Positions 24,777 through 37,592 of a stretch of DNA of 64,000 nt are shown one piece after another. Each line of letters begins with the position of its first letter. The stretch's first letter is position 1. This DNA comes from Gymnopilus junonius. Lineage: Eukaryota; Basidiomycota; Agaricomycetes; Agaricales; Galerinaceae. The position numbers were made by a program, and so were the translations under genes. A model generated the notes under the pieces. The model was not told the DNA's origin. It searched no databases and was given only the letters and a program-made list of their open reading frames with translations. The DNA lies in the NCBI GenBank assembly GCA_015501075.1, contig JADNYJ010000003.1, positions 186,001 to 250,000 of the forward strand. Direction: 5' to 3'.

Positions 24777-25075
24777 GTTGAAAGCAAGTCCAAGGGATCC
24801 TTTTGTCAGCTTTTGTGTCTCTCAAAGTGGGTCTGGGATGCGGAATGGCTTGGGAGAGACTTGGGAGGAAGGTCTGACGGAGATGGCAGGAGGGGATGTG
24901 AGGGGAGTGCGAGGATGGAGGAAGGGAATACTTATAAACCAGCAAGACATACCTCAAAATTTGGAAAATAAGAACTACGCGACTAGATGGTCGAAAGCAA
25001 AGGAGGCTGCGAATCCAACTACACATCATAGCGCCCCTAAATATCCCTACAAACATGTGTATACAACCCGTCTGT

Positions 25076-27327
25076 CTACTTTCCGTATTCTACAACTACG
25101 TATTCAATAAATTCGTTCCATCGTCTCTCAAACTCAGTTAATGCCGCTCTCTTGTCGTCTCCGTTGAGGGTGGAAAACTACCAAAGCGGCAATCGAATTT
25201 TAGAGGTGCCCACAAAACACAGCCATCATGGACCCACCTCCAGGCTGTCTCTCGCTAGAGCCCCCAGTGTGCTCAATCCAGTAATCTCACTTGCGGCAAG
25301 GACCTGTTTGCATTCGCTATTTCAGTCAGGGCCGAGATGTACGACATTTACTTGCCTGATAATAGTCGAACGTGAGGCCCATATTTCCAAAAACAGAGGG
25401 ATCATCCGAGCACAGAACGACCGGTACTCCATTGTTTAGCACAGCAGGCAATGGATGCATCGGCATCGAAGAGGTAAGGCGCTAGAGTAATAAATCTTCA
25501 GTGCAGCAGCACCATTGCAGAATGGAGCCTCATACCAAAATCTCATTCCTTTACAAACTTGTAAGTGTGCAATCTGGTCAAGAAGGCAAAACTCACGAAA
25601 TCGGGCAAATTTCAACGGCGATACCTTTCTCTCTACAGATGTCTATGAGTTTAGGATGCTTGATTAGGAGTACCTACAAATTTCCAGATTAGTAGTCGTT
25701 GAGCGACAAGGGTGTAGACTCACCCATGTCCGATTCGCTTCGTCCCAAGCAAAATGGCGTCGTAAAGGTTTTCATCTGCCTCAGTTCCATCACCAAGTGT
25801 TTCTCCTGCATGAAAAATAAACGGTATATCAAGGCCTTCTTTCTCTACGCGCTCCCGGAATCGCAGTAAGGCCTCGGCATAATAAATCAACGGTTTGTAA
25901 ACATTCTCGTCTCCGACTAGATCGAATCCTACGAGGCGATGAGCTCTTAGAAGCTGACTGACAGTGATAGAAATAATCACCTGCAATTAAATGTGGGAAT
26001 TCCTTTTTTAATGCTATGCAGTCTTCAAGGTACCACTTCAACTCTTCAGGTGTAATGAAACGAATGGTCGAGTATATAACCTATGCGTCGCACACGTGTA
26101 AACCAGGACGCCGGTGTTCAAGGGGGGCAGAGAATACTAACTTTGACACCAACGAATTCCCCTGCTCGGCCTTGTTGCGCCAGTTCGGCCTTCACTTCAG
26201 TCATCACCTTTTCCACGGCAACAAGCCATTCCCTATGAGTAACATTTTCTCGACCATCAGCGCCGTACATAAACCTTACGAAACCAATTAGTATCATATA
26301 TCAAATGTAGGCTTCGAACATACTTGTACAAAAAATTTATCCTTACTTCAATGTATGAGATGCCATCTGCAATGGAGGTTAAAAAGAATTCCCGGATATA
26401 TTCCTCCCATATGGGCGCAACACGAATAAGGCCCTGGAATCGTTAGGTCAAAGAGATACGAAGGGTATTTCTCCAATATGAATTTTCAAGTACCGTAGAC
26501 GTAACGAAAGTGCTCGCGAACTTTTGCCAAATCTACGGGATCATAGTTTAGCACGGTTCTAATATTTGATAATGAAACAACAGAAGCCTACCTTCGTTAT
26601 CGTGTTATGAGTACCATAAGCCTCACTCGGGTTTATGGTCATAGACCCGATGACCCATCTATCAAAGCCCTCCTTGCCACCTAGTTCAGGCGCAAAAGAT
26701 TCGCGTGCATCGTGTAAAGAAACCCAGGATCCTAAGGTGTATAACGCGTCTGTCAAACTACCCTGGTCGGTAAATTGGTCCTGAGGCAAACACTTGAATT
26801 CAGGCAGGTTGGTTGACAGATTGGTAGGCGACAGCGGCTGCTGGATGCGGACATGCATAGCAGGATACTTTAATGCGAGTTGTAAGAGAAATTCGGCATT
26901 CACTGTAGCATCCAGATGAGCGTGTAACAACGCGCCTTTTGGCATCTAGACAAAAAACAAGATTAGATTACACATTTTCAGGCGAAACATGTTGAGTGCC
27001 ATGCCTTGCTCAAAATCTCAAATAATTGAGTCTTCACAATAATCGACCTGCCTATTATCAAACTGTTCACTTGTCCACCCTCCAGACAGGCTGCATCCAC
27101 AACATACCTGTCAAAAATTCCATGCCGGGGAATGGATGGGGGATGGAAGGGTGTTCTTCCTTCCATATCGTCTCAGCTTCCAATGCCCGTATTTTGCGAA
27201 TGATCCTATCGGCTTCAAACTCCTTGTCTGAACGTAAACCCGCCGTTAGATTTTCGCGCCTTAAAGATCGATCGTTTCCAATAAGAGATGCTCTCTGAGT
27301 CTGGTATTCAGCGATGAGAAGCGACAT
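25076..27327 (-). CDS. Adenosine deaminase-related protein, ADGF/ADA2 (CECR1) type (one frame break)
   Basis: Thirteen exons: 27108-27327, 27005-27051, 26592-26945, 26494-26532, 26324-26433, 26142-26274, 25981-26080, 25724-25928, 25597-25673, 25536-25548, 25356-25481, 25238-25303, 25076-25177. Motifs run in family order: MPKGALLHAHLDATVN (metal-binding HxH), FVGVKVIYSTIRF, FHAGETLGDGTEAD (His and catalytic Glu), KRIGHG, VEICPIS, and VVLCSDDPSVFG (metal-binding Asp). The predicted reaction is adenosine to inosine. No signal peptide is evident, unlike animal ADGF. The exons sum to one base short. The break falls at 25667-25668 where a C run on the coding strand seems one base short, between GHG and LIKHPKL. 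Two introns (26946-27004, 25304-25355) need GC donors, and exon 10 is 13 nt. Confidence 0.87.
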
Positions 27328-28243
27328 GGTGGAAGATGGAATGGATGGACAATGATCAAATTTCAATTCCAGCGGTTTGCAATGAAGTTGCAGCTGGGCC
27401 TGAAAAAAAAAATTGCACCCAAGTTGCGGCCAAGCAAGCAAGAAAAGAATGGCTTACGCATTAGATTCTCCGACTCATGCCGACCGGATGCGAAGGTCAA
27501 CATGTGGTTTAGACCAAGGATAGACTCATTCAAGGAAAGTGTCGTTGAGCAAGTGATTGTGCTTGTTAGGAGAGCCTGAGAGAGAAAATGTACACCAAAA
27601 AGAGATCATAACAATCGCATATGATACCCAAAAAAAAGAATTAGATTCAGCTGTAAGCTGGCAAGGCTGAGTCTGGCTGGAAAGCCTGTTGCTCTATTCT
27701 TAGACCTCGGTAGTTGCCTTTCGCCAAGCAGACGCACCGATCCGAAGTTGACTCAAGGATTGACGCCTGACTCTCTTTCTAACCCCAAGGAACGCGCTCA
27801 CTCCCAATGACCTCTTTGGTTTTTTCTCGGATAAAGTCAACATTCCTCTTCATTTGATGCCCTTGAGCTCGCAATGCTAAAACTCCGTCTTCTCTGTGCT
27901 TCGCCCATGACAATGCATGTCAATATGCTTGGATTCAAAGAAACCCTACGATCCACATGACACGGAAGAATTCCTTCCTACACGTCGTCGACGACGGATG
28001 CAGTGAGAATGTCATATACGAGCTTAAGCGCATAGAGTATGACCACCCTGGAATATGCGTGCTTGCGCACTTCGTAGTACAAATTGTCCCGCGAATTATC
28101 CTAGGCAAACGTTTTCCCGAATTCCAGCCATCCAAATATGCAAAGACTTATTTTTCCAGCGAGTATAGAAGGCGACAGCTGAAAAAAACTGAGGCGGTCT
28201 CTGAGGAACCACAGACGGCTTTCCTTCACGTTCTTCCACAGGC
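27328..28243. other. Intergenic between deaminase and GH44 remnant
   Basis: About 900 bp between divergent genes, with no supported gene. Open frames here do not resemble proteins. Confidence 0.4.
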
Positions 28244-31235
28244 ATGTTCGCAAAACCTAAATTGCTTCACCTCGCCGCGTGCGTTGCGCTTGCGACCATT
28301 TAAATAGCGAAAGGTGATTTGGCCATCTATACAATGGCGACCTTGCTTCTGGATGGGAAAACTGGAGTTGGAGTAGCGATATCAACTTTGTTGCAACGGA
28401 CGAATTCGCTGGTACCAGTGGCATTTCCATTTCTGTCAACTCGACGGAATGGGCTGCGTTGTCTGTAAAGTACGAAGGTACTTTCTCTGACTACGCTGGA
28501 CTTCGTTTCGACATTGTTGTACGTTCGCATCACCAGTGTGTAATAATTCTGCGGAAACTATCTCATGTCTTTTTTGGCTGGAAGCACAGCCTGACCTTAC
28601 GGTTTCTATTCAATCCACTGGTGACAACGATGCTTCACCAAACATTGTTTTGTCCATCGTCAGCAACACTATTGTTGATGGGGACTTTTCGTCTCTCTTG
28701 ATTAACTCTTGGAACCTGCCAGGGAGTGGCGCCGTGCTGGTTAGACGTTCTTTTCTTGCCTAGATATTTTCATGTCGCTGAAGGCATATGTATAGGGAAA
28801 CGACACTTGGGATCGCATCAATTTCCAAGCAGGAGCGAATGGGGCTTATGTATGTGTTATTTGACTTTTACCTCTGTCATTTTGATTATACTCATTATGC
28901 TCCATAGTACCATATTGACAATATCGTTCTCGTTTCGGTAACGATTGTTTCTTGATTGCCTTGTCCCATTAACTAACTGGATTCAAAGGAAATTGCTATC
29001 ACACCAAAATTCTTGAGTGCTGAACCTCTCGCCAACAATGTTCTTGCTGTCACCACGCAAGGAGCCGTCAATCTTACTGACGTCCACGTTGCGCTCGATG
29101 GGAAGGTACAGCCGATCCTCATGAACAAAGCAGTCGAAAAGTTCTGATTTGTTGTTCTTCAGGCTATTAAGATAATCATACAGACCACCTACGTTCCTGT
29201 CGACACCCCTGCCCAGACTATTACCTACTTCACATTGGCATCTTCGTTCAAGAGTGGAAATCTATCGATCACAGCTGAAGACTCCTCGTTCTCTTACGTC
29301 TTACCTGCAGTGCAACGTGGAACGTACGTACATGAGTTAATCTTTTCGAAGAGCATCTAACGTATATGAAATTGCAGCGTTTTCTCGACAATCATTCATA
29401 AGATTAACCCCCCACGTTTACGGTGTCAACTTCCCTACATCTGCACGCTACATTCAGCATCTCGGTGTCACCATTTCTCGATGGGGAGGAAATGCGGTCA
29501 CTGCTTACAATCCTTTCGGTGACTTCACTAACGCTGGAAACGACTGGTACTTTGAGAACAGCAACAGTGACGATGGGTCAGCCGATGACTGGGTCGGTTG
29601 GGTTAAGGGTGCTGGCTCTGATGTTTTGCTTACCGTCCCAGCGTAAGCGTGCATGGCATTCGAGAAGGGAATCAAGTGCTGAAGACAGTCTAGTCTTGAC
29701 TGGGTATCGAAGGACAACACATCTTATTCTTACTCTGCAAGCATCTATCCAGGTTTATCATGGCATTTTTCGTCGTTTTTATTTCTTGATGTCCCCTCCT
29801 TTCTTAGACCAGGAATTATTTGACCCATACAAGAGTGACGCCGGTGATGGTTTATTCCCCAACGGTTACTATGTGACGCCAGTTCCCGATCAGACCAATG
29901 TTTATACTCCCTGGAATACTAGCCTGGCAAAGAAATGGCTGTCTGGTCTGAAGAACAAGCCTCTCATGGTAGCGATCGACACGAAATTGAGATTACTAGC
30001 AACACTCACCAGGATATGCATCCCCTGTAAGATTTCTCTCTTATTTTATTGAGAACCTTTTGTTTATATGTCGTCGTCCAACTTCAGGCCGATGAGCTAT
30101 GGCGAAGAGTTGGCGTGAGTCGTCGACTTTTCTACAGCAGCCAAGGAAGCCCTGCCAGAAGTTCTGGTCATTGCACCCTCTACTTGCTCCTGGTGGTACT
30201 GTAAGTAACTTTCTCATCGACTCACTCAAGTTGTCATACGTAACGTATCTTCAGACTGGACTAGCCAGGTCGGCTACTCTGACAATGCGGCTCATAACAG
30301 CATGGATTTCCTTCCATGGTTCCTCGCTCAAATGAATAAGAAACACTTATCAAGGGGGCAAAGACTCTTGGATTACCTGGATATCCATTATTACTTCCAA
30401 CCGGACACTAGTGCTAACGATGCCGCTGCCAAGGCCCTGAGGTTAAGGATGACTCGCAGTCTTTGGGTATGAATGCCCCTTCACACCTTGTGTTGTAGTA
30501 AGTACTGACGCCTAGATGTATAGGATCCCACTTACGTTGACGAATCCTGGGTCGGATCCAACCCTCAAAACCATCAACCAAACGGAACGATTGTCAACCT
30601 AATTCCTCGATTCGAACAGCTCATTCAAGAGAATTACCCTGGAACTCTTTTCTCTATTAGTGAATGGAGTTTCACTGCTGATACTGATCTTACTGGTGGC
30701 TTCCTTACAGTTGATGTGCTTGGGATCTGGGGCAAATATGGAGTTGACAGTTCTACATACTGGGCGACACTGGACGAGACCGGTCCTATCGGATTGGCTT
30801 ATTGGCTCTCCAGAGGATGAGGAAACGAACTCTTTACCCTATCCTTTCTCATGCACTTACTATGAAGTCTTAAAAGATACGGAACATACTTCGGCTTATG
30901 GAGTGCTCAAGTCAATCTTGATACCCCTAACCCAGATACCCAAGGAGTTTATGCTGCAACAGAAAATGGCAAACTTTCACTTGTCATTGTCAACAAGAAC
31001 CCGGATACTCCTATTGCATTTAACTTGGCAGGCGTCCCAGCTGGCAAATATTTCGTCCTTCACTTCGGTGGTGAAGTAGGTGTAGCCAAGTGGCAGTAAG
31101 GCGCATTTTAAGATTCTGTGATTTTGATTCCGTGTATACTCACGACACGCGTCTGTTCACAGACTACGCTAGCTCTGGTCCACCAGCTATATTGTCATCC
31201 CTGCCTACACTGCAGTCTTTTTGAAACAACAGTAG
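28244..31235 (+). pseudogene. Glycoside hydrolase family 44-like gene, apparently decayed
   Basis: Spliced conceptual segments match GH44 (endoglucanase/xyloglucanase): WENWSWSSDINFV near the start, TISRWGGNAVTAYNPFGDF, NDWYFENSN, VYTPWNTSLAKKW, IHYYFQPD, FSISEWSFTADTD with the likely nucleophile Glu, and ETGPIGLAYWL. A likely secretion signal starts at ATG 28244 (MFAKPKLLHLAACVALATI). Introns between the segments are normal. Lesions are in-frame TAA at 28301-28303, a frame change at 28331-28335, a further change in the C6 run 29408-29413, a missing base at 29980-29982, TGA at 30116-30118 where the family has Arg, no usable donor near 30819, and TAG at 31170-31172. Some single-base indels could be sequencing errors, but the nonsense codons are not homopolymer-related. 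Secreted cell-wall degradation would have been the ancestral role. Confidence 0.75.
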
Positions 31236-33820
31236 ACAAGGCCACTTTAAAATGGTTGTAAATGCGTGATACAGAATATACTATGGGCCAAACGTTTTCT
31301 TGTGGGTGGCCTTGCCTGATATCTCGATGAATGATACTCGGACGTCAGAGTGTCCAACTCCGATGTCTAAAATGACACAGGGTGCCGTTCGACAAACATC
31401 CAAAGTATGTTCTTCATCTATCGAAAAATATTTATCATAAAGCATGAACAACTAAATGCGCCGCCATCACGAATTACATAAGGGTTAAAAATGTACCTTG
31501 ACTTGGGGATGTGATCCCAGTTGAAAGTCGAAAGGGTAGAAAATGCCCTGATGATAACTCCTGTTCCAGTGCTACACAAATTTTGACAGAAACCAGGGCG
31601 CAATGCGCTCAGGGAAGTGTCGGCACGTAACCATCGAATTTTGACTTCTAGTGCCAGTGACAGACTTAATTTAACTAGAATTCAGTTGTGTAACTGGGTG
31701 ACTTTCCGTGAGGTTGGATATTCAAGTTGGACAGAACCTGAGATCATCGGAGTTTCAATTCAGGGCGAGCCATAAAAATTTAGATGACATTCAAGTCCGT
31801 AATGGCACTGATTTGAATCTAACTTGAATTGATTATCTTGATTATCTACAATAACCTGTGTTGCGCCTATGGATGACATCGAGGGTCAATTTATGCTGCT
31901 TCGAGAAGCAATGGAAGATGAAGAGGAGAAGGCCGATGAAGAGAGGAACTATCAGGCCACTTGGCTACAGCATACGTTGTACTGCGAGCAGAAGCAGCCC
32001 GTCAGTGTCGTATCGAGAACAGAAATCCAAGCCGCCTGTATCTGCGGCGAGCCCAGTTACTTCGAAATCCACGTCCTGGGATGCCATGGATGGTGCTTTT
32101 CGAGAGTCACCAGGATCGTGCTTTTATCATTACCATGGGATTTGATGTTGTGACATTTGAGCACATTGTAACCTCAGGTTTTGGTGCATTATGGTATTCG
32201 CGGCCAATCAGTCATACTGATACGCATACAAATGGTGAACCTCAACCAGGAGCGCGGTCTTTGGATGTGCATGGGGGGGGGGGCGGAGATTATCAGAATT
32301 CCAGTCACTCACTGAAGCAGTGGGGGGGACTGCAGGATTGAATGGAGAGCGTGGAGGATTATATGACATCGAGAGACTGCAATGAATTCAATGAACGAGC
32401 CACAGATGTCAAACGAAGAGATGCCTACTTCTGAAAAAAAAAGACGTGCCTTTTATCTTGCATTTTCATTAATTGCCGTGCAACAAGCACATAGAAGAAT
32501 TGGGAAATAGCGATAAGAATGCCTGAAAGGCCCGGTTGTAAAGTCCTCCACTTGCAGGGACTGCAATTCATAATCGATGGGCGTTATTGAGGTGGCGCCT
32601 AAATCAAAGATTTAGCTTCAGTGCTGATTTAATGCAAATAGGAGGCAAAAATGCAAGGAGAACACCGATATCCCTCCAACCAAGGCAACAAATTGTTTGC
32701 AAAATGGAGAAGCGTACCTGTGGCACTCAAGCAGGGTTGACTCTTTTTTTGTTGCCCTTTTTGAGACGCTGAGCAAAGATGCGGGAAAGTAAAATAGACA
32801 GAGTGGTACAGGTGAAAGAATGTGTTAAGATCAACAGCAATCGATGAAAACGCGGACGAGAAAGTTTGTTACCATTCATGGCAGATATGAGACTATGAGT
32901 CGTTTCGGTGCTTTTATTTTGTATTCTTGAATGTTGGGTATTTGGAAAAGGGGTATCGACCCTCCTTCCAGATGATTTGGAACTTAAGGTTTGAAAGGGC
33001 TCTTGAAAGACGCCACCTGAATCTCTTGAATTCTGACTGTCACGGCATGTCGGCAGAGGACCCTTGGATGGCAACGATTTGGATTTAGACAATCAAGTTG
33101 GCTTTACGGAAAGTCACCCACTATATCCAAGAACCAACACGAAGTTCCTCGAAGGAAGAATTCCAGTGCAGTTATTTAGGCAGAGATCGAACCATCTGAA
33201 CGCAGTTATAATTCGTGAAAGACTCGTCTACAACGGTCTACAACAATCTGGTTCAGAACGGTGATTGGCGGTATGTATCCTATTTTTATCACGCGCGATA
33301 GCTTACCGCACTCAACTCATCCTGTGTTTTTCTCCGTCAAATCAAGACACAAATGCGTTGTCGAATGACGCACAGTCACAGTGCATAGTCTCGATTATCT
33401 GCCCTAATCTGGGGTCATGCACAGAGAACAACCTTGGCCGTGCTGTATCCTGCTTGTGGGAAATGGCGAACTCTAAAAATACGCAGCCTGCTACTGGACT
33501 GCGCAAATGCTTCGGGACGTAACACGCTCAGGTAGAAAGACCCCTGCATATTCGTTACACCTGGTCTTGCAGAATACATAGCGAATACGTATCAAAAAGC
33601 TCAAGGATGTGTAGGGAGGTGTACTAAAATTAGATATGTTTCCAACAGTTATTTTTTCTCGCCCCTCGTGTGTTGGCGAAATTCCCACACAGTGGCCAGC
33701 GGGGAATGAAGGCCATAAATATGCCAACTCAACAATCCCTTGTTTCCCTACCACGACCATCATCTGCCAACACAGCAGACGCCTGCTTTTCTTTCTTTCC
33801 CCTCTTCACCCTAAAAAACT
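31236..33820. other. Gene-poor tract with an 11-G run
   Basis: About 2.6 kb. An acidic 95-codon frame (31869-32153) and a Ser-rich minus-strand frame (32727-33092) exist, but I recognise neither. A run of 11 G lies at 32273-32283. No transposon hallmark was seen. Confidence 0.4.
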
Positions 33821-35264
33821 ATGTTCTCTTCTTCTATGCTTTTAGCCGTTGCCTTGGCCGGCGTCCACTCTTTTGCCTATGCCTCTGCTGATGCTGAGGC
33901 ACCCGTTATTACCCCCGCCCCTACTCCTACGCTCGACAAACGTCAGGGAGTAGCTGGCGGTCCTGGAACTCCCATCCTTTCCACTTTAACCTACGCTTTT
34001 ACCGACCTCCCATACCAAGTATACCCCTTCCAGGTATTACGTGGTCCTCAGTTCGGTTTCAACCAATGCAATTCGACTACTCTTGGTCCTAACTCAAATT
34101 GCCAAACTTTGATTTTCAACGGACCTGTAAGTGCATCAGTCCAGAGCTGACGTTGGATATCAGATTCAAAGGATTGTATCGATTTCAGGATGACTTCTGC
34201 TTATGGGGTTCCCCTGACCTTAACGGTGAGATCGGAAATGTCGAGGCTAAGGTTGTCGCCTACTGCACCAAGCCATACCACGGCACTCGTCTCATCCCCC
34301 CGGGCGCTATCACTGGGTTGCAAGTAAAGACCCTTCGAACACCCTGTTATCTTAGTAAAGTGACTGACATGCGCGCTCACAGTGGACCAAGACCTCTGGT
34401 TATATCCAAGCCGTCGGCTTCATCAACAACACTGGTATCGGTCTCGACCCAACTGATGAGGGAGGTGAACTCGACCCCCACGGTGCTGATCTCCAGGGTA
34501 ACCCTCTCGGAGGTGTCGTCTACTCAAACGGAACTGCCGACTCCGATGGCCACACCTTGACACAAGTGCACAACTGGAATACGTAGGTTTGTTTTAGTCT
34601 ACCCCAAATTCAAACTCAACCTATCTATCATAGTTTCGTTGGTGGCAACGCCTTCTGCTTCAAAGCTTGCTTCAACTCCATCAACTCCCCAGACTACTGC
34701 GAGAACAGATATGACCTTATTGGATGCTCCTACAACATGCCTTCCGCTGCTCAGGACGGCCAGTTCACCGAGTGCGACGGTGACCTGCAAGACGTGGTTG
34801 GTGTCTACACCTCTGGTGGTCAGAGTAAGTAAAATTTCTCCGTGTGAAATGCTGTCCGGAGTTTGACTATTTGCACAGCCTTGACCTGGTCAATGCCTGA
34901 TCCTTTGAACGGCCCTCCTCCCTACACTCCTCGCATCCCTGCCTCCTCCAACTGCAAGACCTTCCAGTCCACTGACCTTTTCCTCGCCGCTACCAGCGCC
35001 GCTGCTGTGAGTCTAACTTCGACTCTTAGTACTCCCCAACCTCATGTCGTACAGCCGTCTGGATCTTCTGCCACGCCAACAGGTTCTGCTCCATCTGGTG
35101 CTAAAACCGGTGCCTCTGGTTCTAATTCTGCCTCTGGCTCCAAGACTGGAAGTGGTGCCCCAGCAGGACAGACTGGCACTTCATCTGCTGCCGCAATGAC
35201 GCAAGTTCCTTCAGGCTTCTTCGGCCTTGGTCTCATTGCACTCCTTGGAGCTTTGGCTTTATGA
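33821..35264 (+). CDS. Secreted, GPI-anchored glycoprotein (macrophage-activating-glycoprotein-like)
   Basis: Five exons: 33821-34126, 34189-34323, 34383-34582, 34634-34824 and 34879-35264 (1218 nt, 405 aa). Residues 1-20 are a signal peptide (MFSSSMLLAVALAGVHSFA). A kexin-type site, DKR, follows at about 40. The core has spaced cysteines and the family segments DDFCLWGSPD, VAYCTKPYHGTRLIP, GFINNTGIGL, ELDPHGADLQGNPLGG, NAFCFKACF and YCENRYDLIGCSYN. The last 80 residues are a Ser/Thr/Gly-rich stalk ending in a hydrophobic tail (GLGLIALLGALAL), typical of GPI attachment. In basidiomycetes this family is annotated as macrophage-activating glycoprotein; its molecular function is unknown. N-glycosylation sequons are present (NNT, NGT). 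Confidence 0.85.
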
Positions 35265-35737
35265 AATTGTAAAGGACATGTGTTATTATTTTGAACTTTA
35301 CGATTAGTTGTTACGGATTTATGGAGGCTCAGTCTAGTCACTCTACATTGACATTTCAATCTTTACCCTTGATGGACATCTAATATATTTCGGATATCTA
35401 ATGCGGCTGCCATACGTACCTTGATTATACCTCTGTTCAATACCCTTGTCCTTAATACCAGGGCAGCTGCTGGCCAAAATTCTTCTGGTAGATCATATGT
35501 GATGGTATGGATTCGCGCCAAGGGATCGTCGTGCGGATTGTGATGCTGATCCCTTCGTTTCTGTCAAGTAGAATTGCAGAAGCACGGATGGCAGCGGTGG
35601 CAGTACCAGCCGCGGGAAACTGTAACAATCATGTGACTGTGACATTGGCGTCGCAGGGACGTTGAACTTGAACTTGAACGCCCCCTGTGTCTTGTCCTGT
35701 TCTGTATGATATATATCTTCTAAGTTTCAAGTCAGCG
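35265..35737. other. Intergenic
   Basis: About 470 bp between tandem genes; no supported feature. Confidence 0.35.
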
Positions 35738-37592
35738 ATGTCCCCGTTCGATAAACTTTCGCTCCTGATATATACAGAAGGAGGACTATCTTCTGATTAT
35801 GGAGGTCTGGAATGCCTTAGTGACGTCGAAACGGGAAAAGTATTATTGGACTGGCTCGCTAGTCAGCTTGATTCTGAAGAGGTAGGCGCAGAAGGCCTTG
35901 AAGAGGAGGAAAGGGAACAGAAGATATTTACTTCTATGCGAGATCTCGTACTTGAGAAGGAGGAAGCTCTTTTGTACGTGACATGCGACTTGTTTTGAGC
36001 AATTGGTGACTGGGATCTTTCACAGGTTAAATCAGATCAAATCGTTGGAGAACACTGATAGGTCGAATGGGCCTCAATTTCCTCAAGTTTATGTGCCTCC
36101 ATCAAGATTACAGTCAGTTATTCGACGCAGCATTGTCCTTCTCTGCTAACTCGATGTCAACAGAAAACATGCTGAGTACATTAACGCCGAAACTGATCTT
36201 GTGCAACGAGAAGGAGGCATTTTAAGGACGAGGATTTCACAGACAAAGTATGTGTCTCTATCTACATACTTTTGCAATGTTCTAATTTTTTGTGTAGAGA
36301 AGCATGCAACAGGTTTACACAGTCGATCATGTTGCTCCAACGCGCTGTCTTTGACCTTGATTCCCAAGTTCACGGGTCTGAAGAGAGATTGACTGAGCTG
36401 TCAATAAACGTTCGTCGGTGAAATCTTCTTAAGTATTTGGAAGGCGTTGAATCTTAGATCGTGTTCCATCACAACATTATTCTCTACAGGCTGATACTAC
36501 TCTTACTTCTACCTTGAATACTGCGGGCAATACACTTCGCTGCCTAGTGTATTCTGAAAGAAAGGAATATCAGGACCAGGAAGTCGTCTGTGACCCTGGT
36601 AGGTGACTCCGTTTGCTTGTCACTCGTCCTCTGATTTGCGAGTCTAATTTTTCTTGCGACGACAGCTGAACAAATCTCTGATCTCACGTCTGCCACAGTA
36701 TCGCTACATCAAATTCAAAGTAACCTATCAAAAACCACGACGGACCTTCGAAAGAATATAGAAGATTTTGCTTCTTTACGCGAACGAGAATTTTCAAGAA
36801 TCGAAGATCTACAGGCAGATGTTCAGAGACTTCAGAGAGGTTTGTCCTTGAAGGATGGAGCGAAGGTCTCGGGGAATAAAATCTCGAAACTTCGGAGACG
36901 CTCAGTCCAAGAAAACTTGCCCGTCTCTGCCAAAGAGCTGGAAGACATCTGTATGATCCTTGAACGCGAAGTCGCTCTGAAGGAGCTCGGGGATGCATCC
37001 TCTGGAGATGCCTTTGTCTGCCTTCTCTCAGAGCTTGAAGATATCCGTCGGTATCGCCCTTCAGGCGACCGGGATCTCCCCGTTTTGGAGGTGATGCAAA
37101 CCGCCTGGACTCTGGATCAAGAGAATATATTGAATTTACAGGAAGAAATATTGGATGAGGTATGTCTCGAGTTTCAGTGTCAAAATCGGTTCAACTTCAC
37201 CATCATTGAAATAGGCCTTGTCATCTTATGACTCGGGGATTCTGTCTCTGAAGACCCTGCACGCCTCCCTCTCGGACTTGGCTACTCGGATTCAAGATAC
37301 TGAAGCGGTTTTAGAGGCCCTTGGAGAGGAGCTAGGGGAAATATACCTAGACACTATAGAAAACGCAAAGCCTGATAAGAGGAAGGCAGACCAGATAGGA
37401 GAGCTCGAAAAGAGGGTGAAGCTTGCCTTAAATGAGTTCAAAGGTTTGCGCTGTCTCGTTTTCGACTTGGTATCGATCTCTAAATGTTGTCGCCCAGATC
37501 ATCACCAACCCGAAGCGTCGCCGATGGTGTTACTTACCTTCGATGACATATTGGCTGAATTACATGCTTTAAGGGAAGATCCTCTACTTTAG
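35738..37592 (+). CDS. Coiled-coil protein, possibly augmin subunit HAUS3
   Basis: Seven exons: 35738-35973, 36026-36112, 36164-36247, 36298-36409, 36490-36598, 36666-37159 and 37215-37592 (1500 nt, 499 aa). The N-terminus (YGGLECLSDVETGKVLLDWL) resembles the pattern at the start of HAUS3, where a short helical module ends in a hydrophobic W-containing segment. The rest is mainly heptad-like coiled coil. HAUS3 belongs to the augmin complex, which recruits gamma-tubulin to spindle microtubules; the assignment is tentative. A 54-nt stretch at 37445-37498 has splice borders and could be an extra in-frame intron. The TAG at 37590-37592 is followed in the same frame by another 113 open codons that also look like coiled coil, so the stop may be a premature one. 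Confidence 0.6.

Noticed and set aside
31869..32153. Acidic 95-codon ORF
   Set aside because: Overlapping frames are equally open and no family is recognised, so it is not reported as a gene.
32727..33092. Minus-strand Ser-rich ORF
   Set aside because: Low-complexity translation; a possible intron at its end does not lead to a recognisable product.
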